DNA from: Setophaga petechia
Lineage: Eukaryota; Chordata; Aves; Passeriformes; Parulidae
NCBI GenBank assembly: GCA_024362935.1
Contig: JANCRA010000009.1
Location: 30,661,166-30,725,165, forward strand
Direction: 5' to 3'
Length of the DNA stretch: 64,000 nucleotides
The translations under genes were made by a program, and so were the position numbers. This document shows positions 30,765-43,900 of the stretch, piece by piece; the first letter of the stretch is position 1; every line of letters begins with the position of its first letter. The notes below the pieces were generated by a model. The model was given only the letters and a program-made list of their open reading frames with translations, ran no database searches and was not told where the DNA came from.

Positions 30765-31799
30765 ACGTCTCGCAAGGAGAAACTGTGCCAGTTAAGAAAA
30801 TTCTCCCATCAAGTTTTAGAGTTTGCACGCAGGTCTGCAGGGTGTTTTGCAAGAAGTAAAAGAAAGTTGTCCAAAATGCCTTCGATTCCAATATTAATGG
30901 CAATGGAATAGGCAGGAGAGTGGAAAGGTACTGTTTTCTTTCAGTTGGCAAGCTGCTTACAAAATGCCAGTGTTGTGCAGCCTTTAGCTTTGCAGTGCAC
31001 TGTAGCAAGTGCCTCTAGTCACCTACATCTAAGCAAATAGCTTTTTCACTGTATCACCTATGGAGAAACTTTGCCTGTTGAGAAAACAGCTCCCATGGTT
31101 TTTAAAAGGGTACAAGAAGGTCTGCAGAGTGTTTTGCAAGAAGTAAAAGAAAGTTGTCCAAAACCCCTAAAATTTGAATTGTACTGGGAAAGAAAAATGC
31201 AGCAGAGTGGAAAGGTACTGTTTTCTAGCACTTTGCCAGCTGTTTACAAAATGCCAGTGTTGTGCAGCCTTTAGCTTTGCAGCGTCCTGTAGCAAGTGCC
31301 TCTAGTCACCTACATCTAAGCATATTCCTTTTTCACAATGTCTCGCAAGGAGAAACTCTGCCTGCTGAGAAAACATCTCCCATGGTGTTTTAGAATTTAG
31401 AAGAAGGTCTGCAGAGTGTTTTGCAAGAAGTAAAAGAAAGTTGTCCAAAACCCCTTCGATTCGAATTTCACTGGGAAAGGAAAATGCAGGAGAGCTGCAA
31501 TCCACTGTTTTCTATCACTGCGCAAGCTGGACACACAATCCCAGTGTTGTGCAGCAATTAGCTTTTCAGTGCACTGTAGTAAGTTCCTCTTGTTACCTAC
31601 ATCTAAGCAAAGTGCTTTTTTCCCCACGTCTCGCAAGGAGAAACTGTGCCAGTTAAGAAAATTCTCCCATCAAGTTTTAGAGTTTGCACGCAGGTCTGCA
31701 GGGTGTTTTGCAACAAGAAAAAGAAAGTTGTCCAAAACGCCTTCGATTCCAATATTAATGGCAATGGAATAGGCAGGAGAGTGGAAAGGTACTGTTTTC

Positions 31800-34700
31800 T
31801 TTCAGTTGGCAAGCTGCTTACAAAATGCCAGTGTTGTGTAGCCTTTAGCTTTGCAGTGCACTGTAGCAAGTGCCTCTAGTCACCTACATCTAAGCATATT
31901 CGTTTTTCACAATGTCTCGCAAGGAGAAACTCTGCCTTCTCAGAAAACATCTCCCATGGTGTTTTAAAATGTAGAAGAAGGTCTGCAGAGTGTTTTGCAA
32001 GAAGTAAAAGAAAGTTGTCCAAAACCCCTTCGATTCGAATTTCACTGGGAAAGGAAAATGCAGGAGAGTGGAAAGGTACTGTTATCTCTCAGTTTGCCAG
32101 CTGTTTACAAAATGCCAGTGTTGTGCAACCTTTAGCTTTGCAGGGTCCTGTAGCAAGTGCCTGTAGTCACCTACATCTAAGGAAATAGCTTTTTCACTGT
32201 ATCTCCTAAGGAGAAACTTTGTCTCTTGAGAAAACAGCTCCCATGTCTTTTAAAAGGGTACAAGAAGGTCTGCAGAGTGTTTTGCAAGAAGTAAAAGAAA
32301 GTTGTCCAAAACCCCTAAAATTCGAATTGTATTGGGAAAGGAAAATGCAACAGAGTGGAAAGGTACTGTTTTCTCTCAGTTTGCAAGCTGCTTACAAAAT
32401 GCCAGTGTTGTGCAGCCTTTAGCTTTGCAGCGTCCTGTAGCAGATGCCTCTAGTCACCTACATCTAAGCATATTCATTTTCACAATGTCTTGCAAGGAGA
32501 AACTCTGCTTGCTGAGAAAACATCTCCCATGGTGTTTTAGGAGGTACAAGAAGGTCTGCAGAGTGTTTTGCAAGAAGTAAAAGAAAGTTGTCCAAAACCG
32601 CTTCGATTCGAATTTCACTGGGAAAGGAAAATGCAGGAGAGTGGAAAGGTACTGTTTTCTCTCAGTTTGCAATCTGTGCCACAATGCCAGTGTTGTGCAG
32701 CCTTTAGCTTTGCAGTGCACTGTAGCAAGTGCCTCTAGTCACCTACATCTAAGCAAATAGCTTTTTCACTGTATCACCTATGGAGAAACTCTGCCTGCTG
32801 AGAAAACATCTCCCATGGTTTTTAAAAGGGTACAAGAAGGTCTGCAGAGTGTTTTGCAAGAAGTAAAAGAAAGTTGTCCAAAACCCCTAAAATTCGAATT
32901 GTACTGGGAAAGGAAAATGCAACAGAGTGGAAAGGTACTGTTTTGTCTCAGTTTGCAAGCTGCTTACAAAATGCCAGTGTTGTGCAGCCTTTAGCTTTGC
33001 AGCGTCCTGTAGCAGATGCCTGTAGTCACCTACATCTAAGCATATTCCTTTTTCACAATGTCTCGCAAGGACAAACTCTGCCTGCTGAGAAAACGTCTCC
33101 CATGGTGTTTTAGAAGGTACAAGAAGGTCTGCAGAGTGTTTTGCAAGAAGTAAAAGAAAGAGTTCCAGAACCACTTGAATTTGAATTTCAATGGGAAAGG
33201 AAAATGCAGGAGAGTGGAAATGTACTGTTTTCTATCACTGTGCAAGCTGGACACACAATCCCAGTGTTGTGCAGCAATTAGCTTTTCAGTGCACTGTAGT
33301 AAGTGCCTCTTGTTACCTACATCTAAGCAAAGTGCTTTTTTCCCCACGTCTCGCAAGGAGAAACTGTGCAAGTTAAGAAAAAATCTCCCATCGAGTTTTA
33401 GAGTTTGCACGCAGGTCTGCAGGGTGTTTTTCAACAAGAAAAAGAAAGTTGTCCAAAACGCCTTTGATTCCAATATTAATGGCAATGGAATAGGCAGGAG
33501 AGTGGAAAGGTACTGTTTTCTTTGAGTTGGCAAGCTGCTTACAAAATGCCAGTGTTGTGTAGCCTTTAGCTTTGCAGTGCACTGTAGCAAGTGCCTCTAG
33601 TCACCTACATCTAAGCATATTCGTTTTTCACAATGTCTCGCAAGGAGAAACTCTGCCTTCTCAGAAAACATCTCCCATGGTGTTTTAAAATGTAGAAGAA
33701 GGTCTGCAGAGTGTTTTGCAAGAAGTAAAAGAAAGTTGTCCAAAACCCCTTCGATTCGAATTTCACTGGGAAAGGAAAATGCAGGAGAGTGGAAAGGTAC
33801 TGTTATCTCTCAGTTTGCCAGCTGTTTACAAAATGCCAGTGTTGTGCAACCTTTAGCTTTGCAGGGTCCTGTAGCAAGTGCCTGTAGTCACCTACATCTA
33901 AGGAAATAGCTTTTTCACTGTATCTCCTAAGGAGAAACTTTGTCTGTTGAGAAAACAGCTCCCATGTCTTTTAAAAGGGTACAAGAAGGTCTGCAGAGTG
34001 TTTTGCAAGAAGTAAAAGAAAGTTGTCCAAAACCCCTAAAATTCGAATTGTATTGGGAAAGGAAAATGCAACAGAGTGGAAAGGTACTGTTTTCTCTCAG
34101 TTTGCAAGCTGCTTACAAAATGCCAGTGTTGTGCAGCCTTTAGCTTTGCAGCGTCCTGTAGCAGATGCCTCTAGTCACCTACATCTAAGCATATTCATTT
34201 TCACAATGTCTTGCAAGGAGAAACTCTGCTTGCTGAGAAAACATCTCCCATGGTGTTTTAGGAGGTACAAGAAGGTCTGCAGAGTGTTTTGCAAGAAGTA
34301 AAAGAAAGTTGTCCAAAACCGCTTCGATTCGAATTTCACTGGGAAAGGAAAATGCAGGAGAGTGGAAAGGTACTGTTTTCTCTCAGTTTGCAATCTGTGC
34401 CACAATGCCAGTGTTGTGCAGCCTTTAGCTTTGCAGTGCACTGTAGCAAGTGCCTCTAGTCACCTACATCTAAGCAAATAGCTTTTTCACTGTATCACCT
34501 ATGGAGAAACTCTGCCTGCTGAGAAAACATCTCCCATGGTTTTTAAAAGGGTACAAGAAGGTCTGCAGAGTGTTTTGCAAGAAGTAAAAGAAAGTTGTCC
34601 AAAACCCCTAAAATTCGAATTGTACTGGGAAAGGAAAATGCAACAGAGTGGAAAGGTACTGTTTTGTCTCAGTTTGCAAGCTGCTTACAAAATGCCAGTG

Positions 34701-35338
34701 TTGTGCAGCCTTTAGCTTTGCAGCGTCCTGTAGCAGATGCCTGTAGTCACCTACATCTAAGCATATTCCTTTTTCACAATGTCTCGCAAGGAGAAACTCT
34801 GCCTGCTGAGAAAACGTCTCCCATGGTGTTTTAGAAGGTACAAGAAGGTCTGCAGAGTGTTTTGCAAGAAGTAAAAGAAAGAGTTCCAGAACCACTTGAA
34901 TTTGAATTTCAATGGGAAAGGAAAATGCAGGAGAGTGGAAATGTACTGTTTTCTATCACTGTGCAAGCTGGACACACAATCCCAGTGTTGTGCAGCAATT
35001 AGCTTTTCAGTGCACTGTAGTAAGTGCCTCTTGTTACCTACATCTAAGCAAAGTGCTTTTTTCCCCACGTCTCGCAAGGAGAAACTGTGCAAGTTAAGAA
35101 AAAATCTCCCATCGAGTTTTAGAGTTTGCACGCAGGTCTGCAGGGTGTTTTTCAACAAGAAAAAGAAAGTTGTCCAAAACGCCTTTGATTCCAATATTAA
35201 TGGCAATGGAATAGGCAGGAGAGTGGAAAGGTACTGTTTTCTTTGAGTTGGCAAGCTGCTTACAAAATGCCAGTGTTGTGTAGCCTTTAGCTTTGCAGTG
35301 CACTGTAGCAAGTGCCTCTAGTCACCTACATCTAAGCA
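31800..35338 (+). repeat. Tandem duplication of a six-monomer unit (1721 bp)
   Basis: About 31,800-33,617 repeats as about 33,521-35,338 with only a few differences (for example GTCTCTTGAG at 32221 against GTCTGTTGAG, and GGACAAACTC at 33069 against GGAGAAACTC). Both carry the unusual variants CAACCTTTAGC, GCAGGGTCCTG and GAGTTCCAGAACCAC. Divergence starts at AAGCATATTCG versus AAGCAAATAGC. Confidence 0.9.
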
Positions 35339-36891
35339 AATAGCTTTTTCACTGTATCACCTATGGAGAAACTTTGCCTTTTGAGAAAACAGCTCTCATG
35401 GTTTTTAAAAGGGTACAAGAAGGTCTGCAGAGTGTTTTGCAAGAAGTAAAAGAAACTTGTCCAAAACCCCTAAAATTCGAATTTTACTGGGAAAGGAAAA
35501 CGCAGGAGAGTGGAAAGGTACTGTTTTCTATGAGTTTGGAAACAGTGCCACAATGCGAGTATTGTGCAGCCATTACCATTGCAGTACACTGTAGCAAGTG
35601 CCTCTAGTCACCTACATCGAATGAAATAGCATTTTCAATGTATCTCCTAAGGAGAAACTTTGTCTGTTGAGAAAACAGCTCCCATGGTTTTTAAGAGGGT
35701 ACAAGAAGGTCTGCAGAGTGTTTTGCAAGAAGTAAAAGAAAGTTGTCCAAAACCCCTAAAATTTGAATTGTACTGGGAAAGGAAAATGCAGCAGAGTGGA
35801 AAGGCACTGTTTTCTCTCAGTTTGCAAGCTGTTTACAAAATGCCAGTGTTGTGCAGCCTTTAGCTTTGCAGCGTCCTGTAGCAAGTGCCTCTAGTCACCT
35901 ACATCTAAGCAAATTCCTTTTTCACAATATCTCGCAAGGAGAAACTCTGCCTGCTGAGAAAACTTCTCCCATGGTGTTTTAGAAGGTACAAGACGGTCTG
36001 CAGAGTGTTTTGCAAGAAGTAAAAGAAAGTTGTCCAAAACCCCTTCGATTCGAATTTCACTGGGAAAGGAAAATGCAGGAGAGTGGAAATGTACTGTTTT
36101 CTATCACTGTGCAAGCTGGACACACAATCCCAGTGTTGTGCAGCAATTAGCTTTTCAGTGCACTGTAGTAAGTGCCTCTTGTTACCTACATCTAAGCAAA
36201 GTGCTTTTTTCCCCACGTCTCGCAAGGAGAAACTGTGCCAGTTAAGAAAAAATCTCCCATCGAGTTTTAGAGTTTGCACGCAGGTCTGCAGGGTGTTTTG
36301 CAACAAGAAAAAGAAAGTTGTCCAAAACGCCTTCGATTCCAATATGAATGGCAATGGAATAGGCAGGAGAGTGGAAAGGTACTGTTTTCTTTCAGGGTTC
36401 AAGCTGCTTACAAAATGCCAGTGTTGTGCAGCCTTTAGCTTTGCAGTGCACAGTAGCAAGTGCCTCTAGTCACCTACATCTGATTATATTCATTTTTACA
36501 ATGTCTCGCAAGAAGAAACTCTGCCTGCTGAGAAAACGTCTCCCATGGTGTTTTAGAAGGTACAAGAAGGTCTGCAGAGTGTTTTGCAAGAAGTAAAAGA
36601 AAGTTGTCCAAAACCCCTTCGATTCGAATTTCACTGGGAAAGGAAAATGCAGGAGAGTGGAAATGTACTGTTTTCTATCACTGTGCAAGCTGGACACACA
36701 ATCCCAGTGTTGTGCAGCAATTAGCTTTTCAGTGCACTGTAGTAAGTGCCTCTTGTTACCTACATCTAAGCAAAGTGCTTTTTTCCCCACGTATCGCAAG
36801 GAGAAACTGTGCCAGTTAAGAAAAAATCTCCCATCGAGTTTTAGAGTTTGCACGCAGGTCTGCAGGGTGTTTTGCAAGAAGTAAAAGAAAG

Positions 36892-37465
36892 TTGTCCAAA
36901 ACGCCTTCGATTCCAATATTAATGGCAATGGAATAGGCAGGAGAGTGGAAAGGTACTGTTTTCTTTCAGTGTTCCAGCTGCTTACAAAATGCCAGTGTTG
37001 TGTAGCCTTTAGCTTTGCAGTGCACTGTAGCAAGTGCCTCCAGTTACCTACATCTAAGCATATTCGTTTTTCACAATGTCTCGCAAGGAGAAACTCTGCC
37101 TCCTCAGAAAACATCTCCCATGGTATTTTAGAATGTAGAAGAAGGTCTGCAGAGTATTTTGCAAGAAGTAAAAGAAAGTTGTCCAAAACGCCTTCGATTC
37201 CAATATTAATGGCAATGGAATAGGCAGGAGAGTGGAAAGGTACTGTTTTCTTTCAGTGTTCCAGCTGCTTACAAAATGCCAGTGTTGTGTAGCCTTTAGC
37301 TTTGCAGTGCACTGTAGCAAGTGCCTCCAGTTACCTACATCTAAGCATATTCGTTTTTCACAATGTCTCGCAAGGAGAAACTCTGCCTCCTCAGAAAACA
37401 TCTCCCATGGTATTTTAGAATGTAGAAGAAGGTCTGCAGAGTATTTTGCAAGAAGTAAAAGAAAG
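36892..37465 (+). repeat. Identical adjacent monomers (287 bp)
   Basis: The monomer starting TTGTCCAAAACG at 36892 is followed at 37179 by one I read as base-for-base identical, sharing the rare variants TCAGTGTTCCAGC, CCTCCAGTTACC and GGTATTTTAG. The spacing is exactly 287 bp. This is the most recent-looking single-unit duplication in the window. Confidence 0.88.
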
Positions 37466-40400
37466 TTGTCCAAAACCCCTTCGATTCGAATTGTACTGGG
37501 AAAGGAAAATGCAGCAGAGTGGAAAGGTACTGTTATCTCTCACTTTGCCAGCTGTTTACAAAATACCAGTGTTGTGGAGCCTTTAGCTTTGCAGCGTCCT
37601 GTAGCAAGTGCCTGTAGTCACCTACATCTAAGCATATTCCTTTTTCACAATGTCTCGCAAGGAGAAACTCTGCCTGCTGAGAAAACGTCTCCCATGGTGT
37701 TTTAGAAGGTACAAGAAGGTCTGCAGAGTGTTTTGCAAAAAGTAAAAGAAAGTTGTCCAAAACCGCTTCAATTCGAATTTCAATGGGAATGGAAAATAGA
37801 GGAGAGTGGAAAGGCACTGTTATCTCTGACTTTTCAAACTGTGCCACAATGCTAGTGTTGTGCAGCCATTACCTTTGCAGTGCACTGTAGCAAGTGCCTC
37901 TAGTCACCTACATCTAAGGAAATAGCTTTTTCACTGTATCTCCTAAGGAGAAACTTTGTCTGTTGAGAAAACAGCTCCCATGGTTTTTAAAAGGGTACAA
38001 GAAGGTCTGCAGAGTGTTTTGCAAGAAGTAAAAGAAAGTTGTCCAAAACCCCTAAAATTCGAATTGTACTGGGAAAGGAAAATGCAGGAGAGTGGAAAGC
38101 TACTGTTTTCTCTCAGTTTGCAAACTGCTTACAAAATTCCAGTGTTGTGCAGCCTTTAGCTTTGCAACGTCCTGTAGCAGATGCCTGTAGTCACCTACAT
38201 CTAAGCATATTCCTTTTTCACAATGTCTCGCAAGGAGAAACTCTGCCTGCTGAGAAAACATCTCCCATGGTGTTTTAGAAGGTACAAGAAGGTCTGCAGA
38301 GTGTTTTGCAAGAAGTAAAAGAAAGTTGTCCAAAACCGCTTCAATTCGAATTTTAATGGGAAAGGAAAATGCAGGAGAGTGGAAAGGTACTGTTATCTCT
38401 CAGTTTTCAAACTGTGCCACAATGCAAGTGTTGTGCAGCCATTACCTTTGCCGTGCACTGTATCAAGTGCCTGTAGTCACCTACATCTAAGGAAATAGCT
38501 TTTTCACTGTATCTCCTAAGGAGAAACTTTGGCTGTTGAGAAAACAGCTCCCATGGTTTTTAAAAGGGTACAAGGAGGTCTGCAGAGTGTTTTGCAAGAA
38601 GTAAAAGAAAGTTGTCCAAAACCCCTTCGATTCGAATTGCACTGGGAAAGGAAAATGCAGGAGAGTGGAAAGGTACTGTTTTCTATCACTTTGCAAGCTG
38701 GACACACGATGCCAGTGTTGTGCAGCAATTAGCTTTTCAGTGCACTGTAGTAAGTGCCACTTGTTACCTACATCTAAGCAAAGTGCTTTTTTCCCCACGT
38801 CTCGCAAGGAGAAACTGTGCCAGTTAATAAAAAATCTCCCATCGAGTTTTAGAGTTTGCACGCAGGTCTGCAGGGTGTTTTGCAACAAGATAAAGAAAGT
38901 TGTCCAAAACGACTTCGATTCCAATATTAATGGATATGGAATAGGCAGGAGAGTGCAGGGGTACTGTTTTCTCTCAGTTTGCAAACTGTGCCACAATGCC
39001 AGTGTTGTGTAGCCTTTAGCTTTGCAGTGCACTTTAGCAAGTGCCTCTAGTCACCGACATCTAAGCAAATAGCTTTTTCACTGTATCACCTATGGAGAAA
39101 CTTTGCCTTTTGAGAAAACAGCTCCCATGGTTTTTAAAAGGGTACAAGAAGGTCTGCAGAGTGTTTTGCAAGAAGTAAAAGAAAGTTGTCCAAAACCCCT
39201 AAAATTCGAATTGTACTGGGAAAGGAAAACGCAGGAGAGTGGAAAGGTACTGTTTTCTATCAGTTTGGAAACAGTGCCACAATGCGACTGTTGTCCAGCC
39301 ATTACCATTGCAGTACACTGTAGCAAGTGCCTCTAGTCACCTACATCTAAGGAAATAGCATTTTCAATGTATCTCCTAAGGAGAAACTTTGCCTGTTGAG
39401 AAAAGAGCATGGTTTTTAAAAGGGTAAAAGAAGGTCTGCAGAGTGTTTTGCAAGAAGTAAAAGAAAGTTGTCCAAAACCCCTAAAATTCAAATTGTACTG
39501 GGAAAGGAAAATGCAGCAGAGTGGAAAGGCACTGTTTTCTCTCAGTTTGCAAGCTGTTTACAAAATGCCAGTGTTGTGCAGCCTTTAGCTTTGCAGCGTC
39601 CTGTAGCAAGTGCCTCTAGTCACCTACATCTAAGCAAATACCTTTTTCACAATGTCACGCAAGGAGAAACTCTGCCTGCTGAGAAAACATCTCCCATGGT
39701 GTTTTAGAAGGTACAAGAAGGTCTGCAGAGTGTTTTGCAAGAAGTAAAAAAAAGTTGTCCAATACCCCTTCGATTCGAATTTCACTGGGAAAGGAAAATG
39801 CAGGAGAGTGCAGGGGTACTGTTTTCTCTCAGTTTGCAAACTGTGCCACCATGCAAGTGGTGTGCAGCCTTTAGCTTTGCAGTGCACTGTAGTAAGTGCC
39901 TCTGGTCATCTACATCTAAGCAAATAGCTTTTTCACTGTATCACCTATGGAGAAACTCTGCCTGCTGAGAAAATATCTCCCATGGTTTTTAAAAGGGTAC
40001 AAGAAGGTCTGCAGAGTGTTTTGCAAGAAGTAAAAGAAAGTTCTCCAAAACCGCTTCAATTCGAATTTCAATGGGAAAGGAAAATGCAGCAGAGTGGAAA
40101 GGTACTGTTTTCTCTCAGTTTGCAAGCTGCTTAAAAAATGCCAGTGTTGTGCAGCCTTTAGCTTTGCAGCGTCCTGTAGCAGATGCCTGTAGTCACCTAC
40201 ATCTAAGCATATTCCTTTTTCACAATATCTCGCAAGGAGAAACTCTGCCTGCTGAGAAAACATCTCCCATGGTGTTTTAGAAGGTACAAGAAGGTCTGCA
40301 GTGTGTTTTGCAAGAAGTAAAAGAAAGTTGTCCAAAACCCCTAAAATTCGAATTGTACTGGGAAAGGAAAACGCAGGAGAGTGGAAAGGTAATGTTTTCT

Positions 40401-40900
40401 ATCAGTCTGGAAACAGTGCCACAATGCGAGTGTTGTGCAGCCATTACCATTGCAGTACACTGTAGCAGGTGCCTCTAGTCACCTACATCTAAGGAAATAG
40501 CATTTTCAATGTATCTCCTAAAGAGAAACTTTGCCTGTTGAGAAAAGAGCTCCCATGGTTTTTAAAAGGGTACAAGAAGGTCTGCAGATTGTTTTGCAAT
40601 AAGTAAAAGAAAATTGTCCAAAACCGCTTCAATTCGAATTTCAATGGGAAAGGAAAATGCAGCAGAGTGGAAAGGTACTGTTTTCTCTCAGTTTGCAAGC
40701 TGCTTACAAAATGCCAGTGTTGTGCTGCCTTTAGCTTTGCAGCGTCCTGTAGCAAGTGCCTCTAGTCACCTACATCTAAGCATATTCCTTTTTCACAATG
40801 TCTCGCAAGGAGAAACTCTACCCGCTGAGAAAACATCTCCCATGGTGTTTTAGAAGGTACAAGAAGGTCTGCAGAGTGTTTTGCAAGAAGTAAAAGAAAG

Positions 40901-43900
40901 TTGTTCAAAACCTCTTCAATTCGAATTTCACTGGGAAAGGAAAATGCAGGAGAGTGCAGGGGTACTGTTTTCTATCATTTTGCAAGCTGGACACACGATC
41001 CCAGTGTTGTGCAGCAATTAGCTTTTCAGTGCACTGTAGTAAGTGCCACTTGTTACCTACATCTAAGCAAAGTGCTTTTTTCCCCACGTCTCGCAAGGAG
41101 AAACTGTGCCAGTCAAGAAAAAATCTCCCATCGAGTTTTAGAGTTTGCACGCAGGTCTGCAGGGTGTTTTGCAACAAGAAAAAGAAAGTTGTCCAAAACG
41201 CCTTTGATTCCAATATTAATGGCAATGGAATAGGCAAGAGAGTGGAAAGGTACCGTTTTCTTTCAGTGTTCAAGCTGCTTACAAAATGCATGTGTTGTGT
41301 AGCCTTTAGCTTTGCAGTGCACTGTAGCAAGTGCCTCTAGTCACCTCCATCTAAGCATATTCGTTTTTCACAATGTCTCGCAAGAAGAAACTCTGCCTGC
41401 TGAGAAAACGTCTCCCATGCTGTTTTAGAAGGTACAAGAAGGTCTGCAGAGTGTTTTGCAAGAAGTAAAAGAAAGTTGTCCAAAACCCCTAAAATTCGAA
41501 TTGTACTGGGAAAGGAAAATGCAGCAGAGTGGAAAGGTACTGTTTTCTCTCAGTTTGCATGCTGTTTACAAAATGCCAGTGTTGTGCAGCCTTTAGCTTT
41601 GCAGCGTCCTGTAGCAAGTGCCTCTAGTCACCTACATCTAAGCAAATTCCTTTTTCATAATGTCACGCAAGGAGAAACTCTGCCTGCTGAGAAAACATCT
41701 CCCATGGTGTTTTAGAAGGTACAAGAAGGTCTGCAGAGTGTTTTGCAAGAAGTAAAAAAAAGTTGTCTAATACCCCTTCGATTCGAATTTCACTGGGAAA
41801 GAAAAATGCAGGAGAGTGCAGGGGTACTGTTTTCTCTCAGTTTGCAAACTGTGCCACCATGCAAGTGGTGTGCAGCCTTTAGCTTTGCAGTGCACTGCAG
41901 TAAGTGCCTCTGGTCACCTACATCTAAGCAAATAGCTTTTCCACTGTATCACCTATGGAGAAACTCTGCCTGCTGAGAAAACATCTCCCATGGTTTTTAA
42001 AGGGTACAAGAAGGTCTGCAGAGTGTTTTGCAAGAAGTAAAAGAAAGTTGTCCAAACCCCTAAAATTCGAATTGTACTGGGAAAGGAAAATGCAGGAGAG
42101 TGGAAATGTACTGTTTTCTATCACTTTGCAAGCTGGACACACGATCCCAGTGTTGTGCAGCAATTAGCTTTTCAGTGCACTGTAGTAAGTGCCACTTGTT
42201 ACCTACACCTAAGCAAAGTGCTTTTTTCCCCACGTCTCGCAAGGAGAAACTGTGCCAGTCAAGAAAAAATCTCCCATCGAGTTTTAGAGTTTGCACGCAG
42301 GTCTGCAGGGTGTTTTGCAACAAGAAAAAGAAAGTTGTCCAAAATGCCTTTGATTCCAATATTAATGGCAATGGAATAGGCAGGAGAGTGGAAAGGTACT
42401 GTTTTCTTTCAGTGTTCAAGCTGCTTACAAAATGCCAGTGTTGTGTAGCCTTTAGCTTTGCAGTGCACTGTAGCAAGTGCCTCTAGTCACCTAGATCTAA
42501 GCATATTCGTTTTTCACAATGTCTCGCAAGAAGAAACTCTGCCTTCTAAGAAAACATCTCCCATGGTGTTTTAGAATTTAGAAGAAGGTCTGCAGAGTAT
42601 TTTGCAAGAAGTAAAAGAAAGTTGTCCAAAACCCCTAAAATTCGAATTGTACTGGGAAAGGAAAATGCAGGAGAGTGGAAAGGTACTGTTTTCTCTCACT
42701 TTGCCAGCTGTTTACAAAATGCCAGTGTTGTGCAGCCTTTAGCTTTGCAGCGTCCTGTAGCAAGTGCCTCTAGTCACCTACATCTAAGCAAATTCCTTTT
42801 TCACAATGTCTCGCAAGGAGAAACTCTGCCTGCTGAGAAAACATCTCCCATGGTGTTTTAGAAGGTACAAGAAGGTCTGCAGAGTGTTTTGCAAGAAGTA
42901 AAAGAAAGTTGTCCAATACCCCTTCGATTCGAATTTCACTGGGAAATGAAAATGCAGGAGAGTGCAGGGGTACTGTTTTCTCTCAGTTTGCAAACTGTGC
43001 CACAATGCAAGTGGTGTGCAGCCTTTAGCTTTGCAGTGCACTGTAGTAAGTGCCTCTGGTCACCTACATCTCAGCAAATAGCTTTTCCACTGTATCACCT
43101 ATGGAGAAACTCTGCCTGCTGAGAAAACATCTCCCATGGTTTTTAAAAGGGTACAAGAAGGTCTGCAGAGTGTTTTGCAAGAAGTAAAATAAAGTGTTCC
43201 AAACCCCTAAAATTCGAATTGTACTGGGAAAGGAAAATGCAACAGAGTGGAAAGGTACTGTTTTCTCTCAGTTTGCAAGCTGCTTACAAAATTCCAGTGT
43301 TGTGCAGCCTTTAGCTTTGCAGCGTCCTGTAGCAGATGCCTGTAGTCACCTACATCTAAGCATATTCCTTTTTCACAATGTCTCGCAAGGAGAAACCCTT
43401 CCTGCTGAGAAAACGTCTCCCATGGTGTTTTAGAAGGTACAAGACGGTCTGCAGAGTGTTTTGCAAGAAGTAAAAGAAAGTTGTCCAAAACCTCTTCGAT
43501 TCGAATTTCACTGGGAAAGGAAAATGCAGGAGAGTGGAAATGTACTGTTTTCTATCACTTTGCAAGCTGGACACACGATCTCAGTGTTGTGCAGCAATTA
43601 GCTTTTCAGTGCACTGTAGTAAGTGCCACTTGTTACCTACATCTAAGCAAAGTGCTTTTTTCCCCACGTCTCGCAAGGAGAAACTGTGCCAATCAAGAAA
43701 AAATGTCCCATCGAGTTTTAGAGTTTGCACGCAGGTCTGCAGGGAGTTTTGCAACAAGAAAAAGAAAGTTGTCCAAAATGCCTTTGATTCCAATATTAAT
43801 GGCAATGGAATAGGCAGGAGAGTGGAAAGGTACTGTCTTCTTTCAGTTTGCAAGCTGCTTACAAAATGCCAGTGTTGTGTAGCTTTGCAGTGCACTGTAG

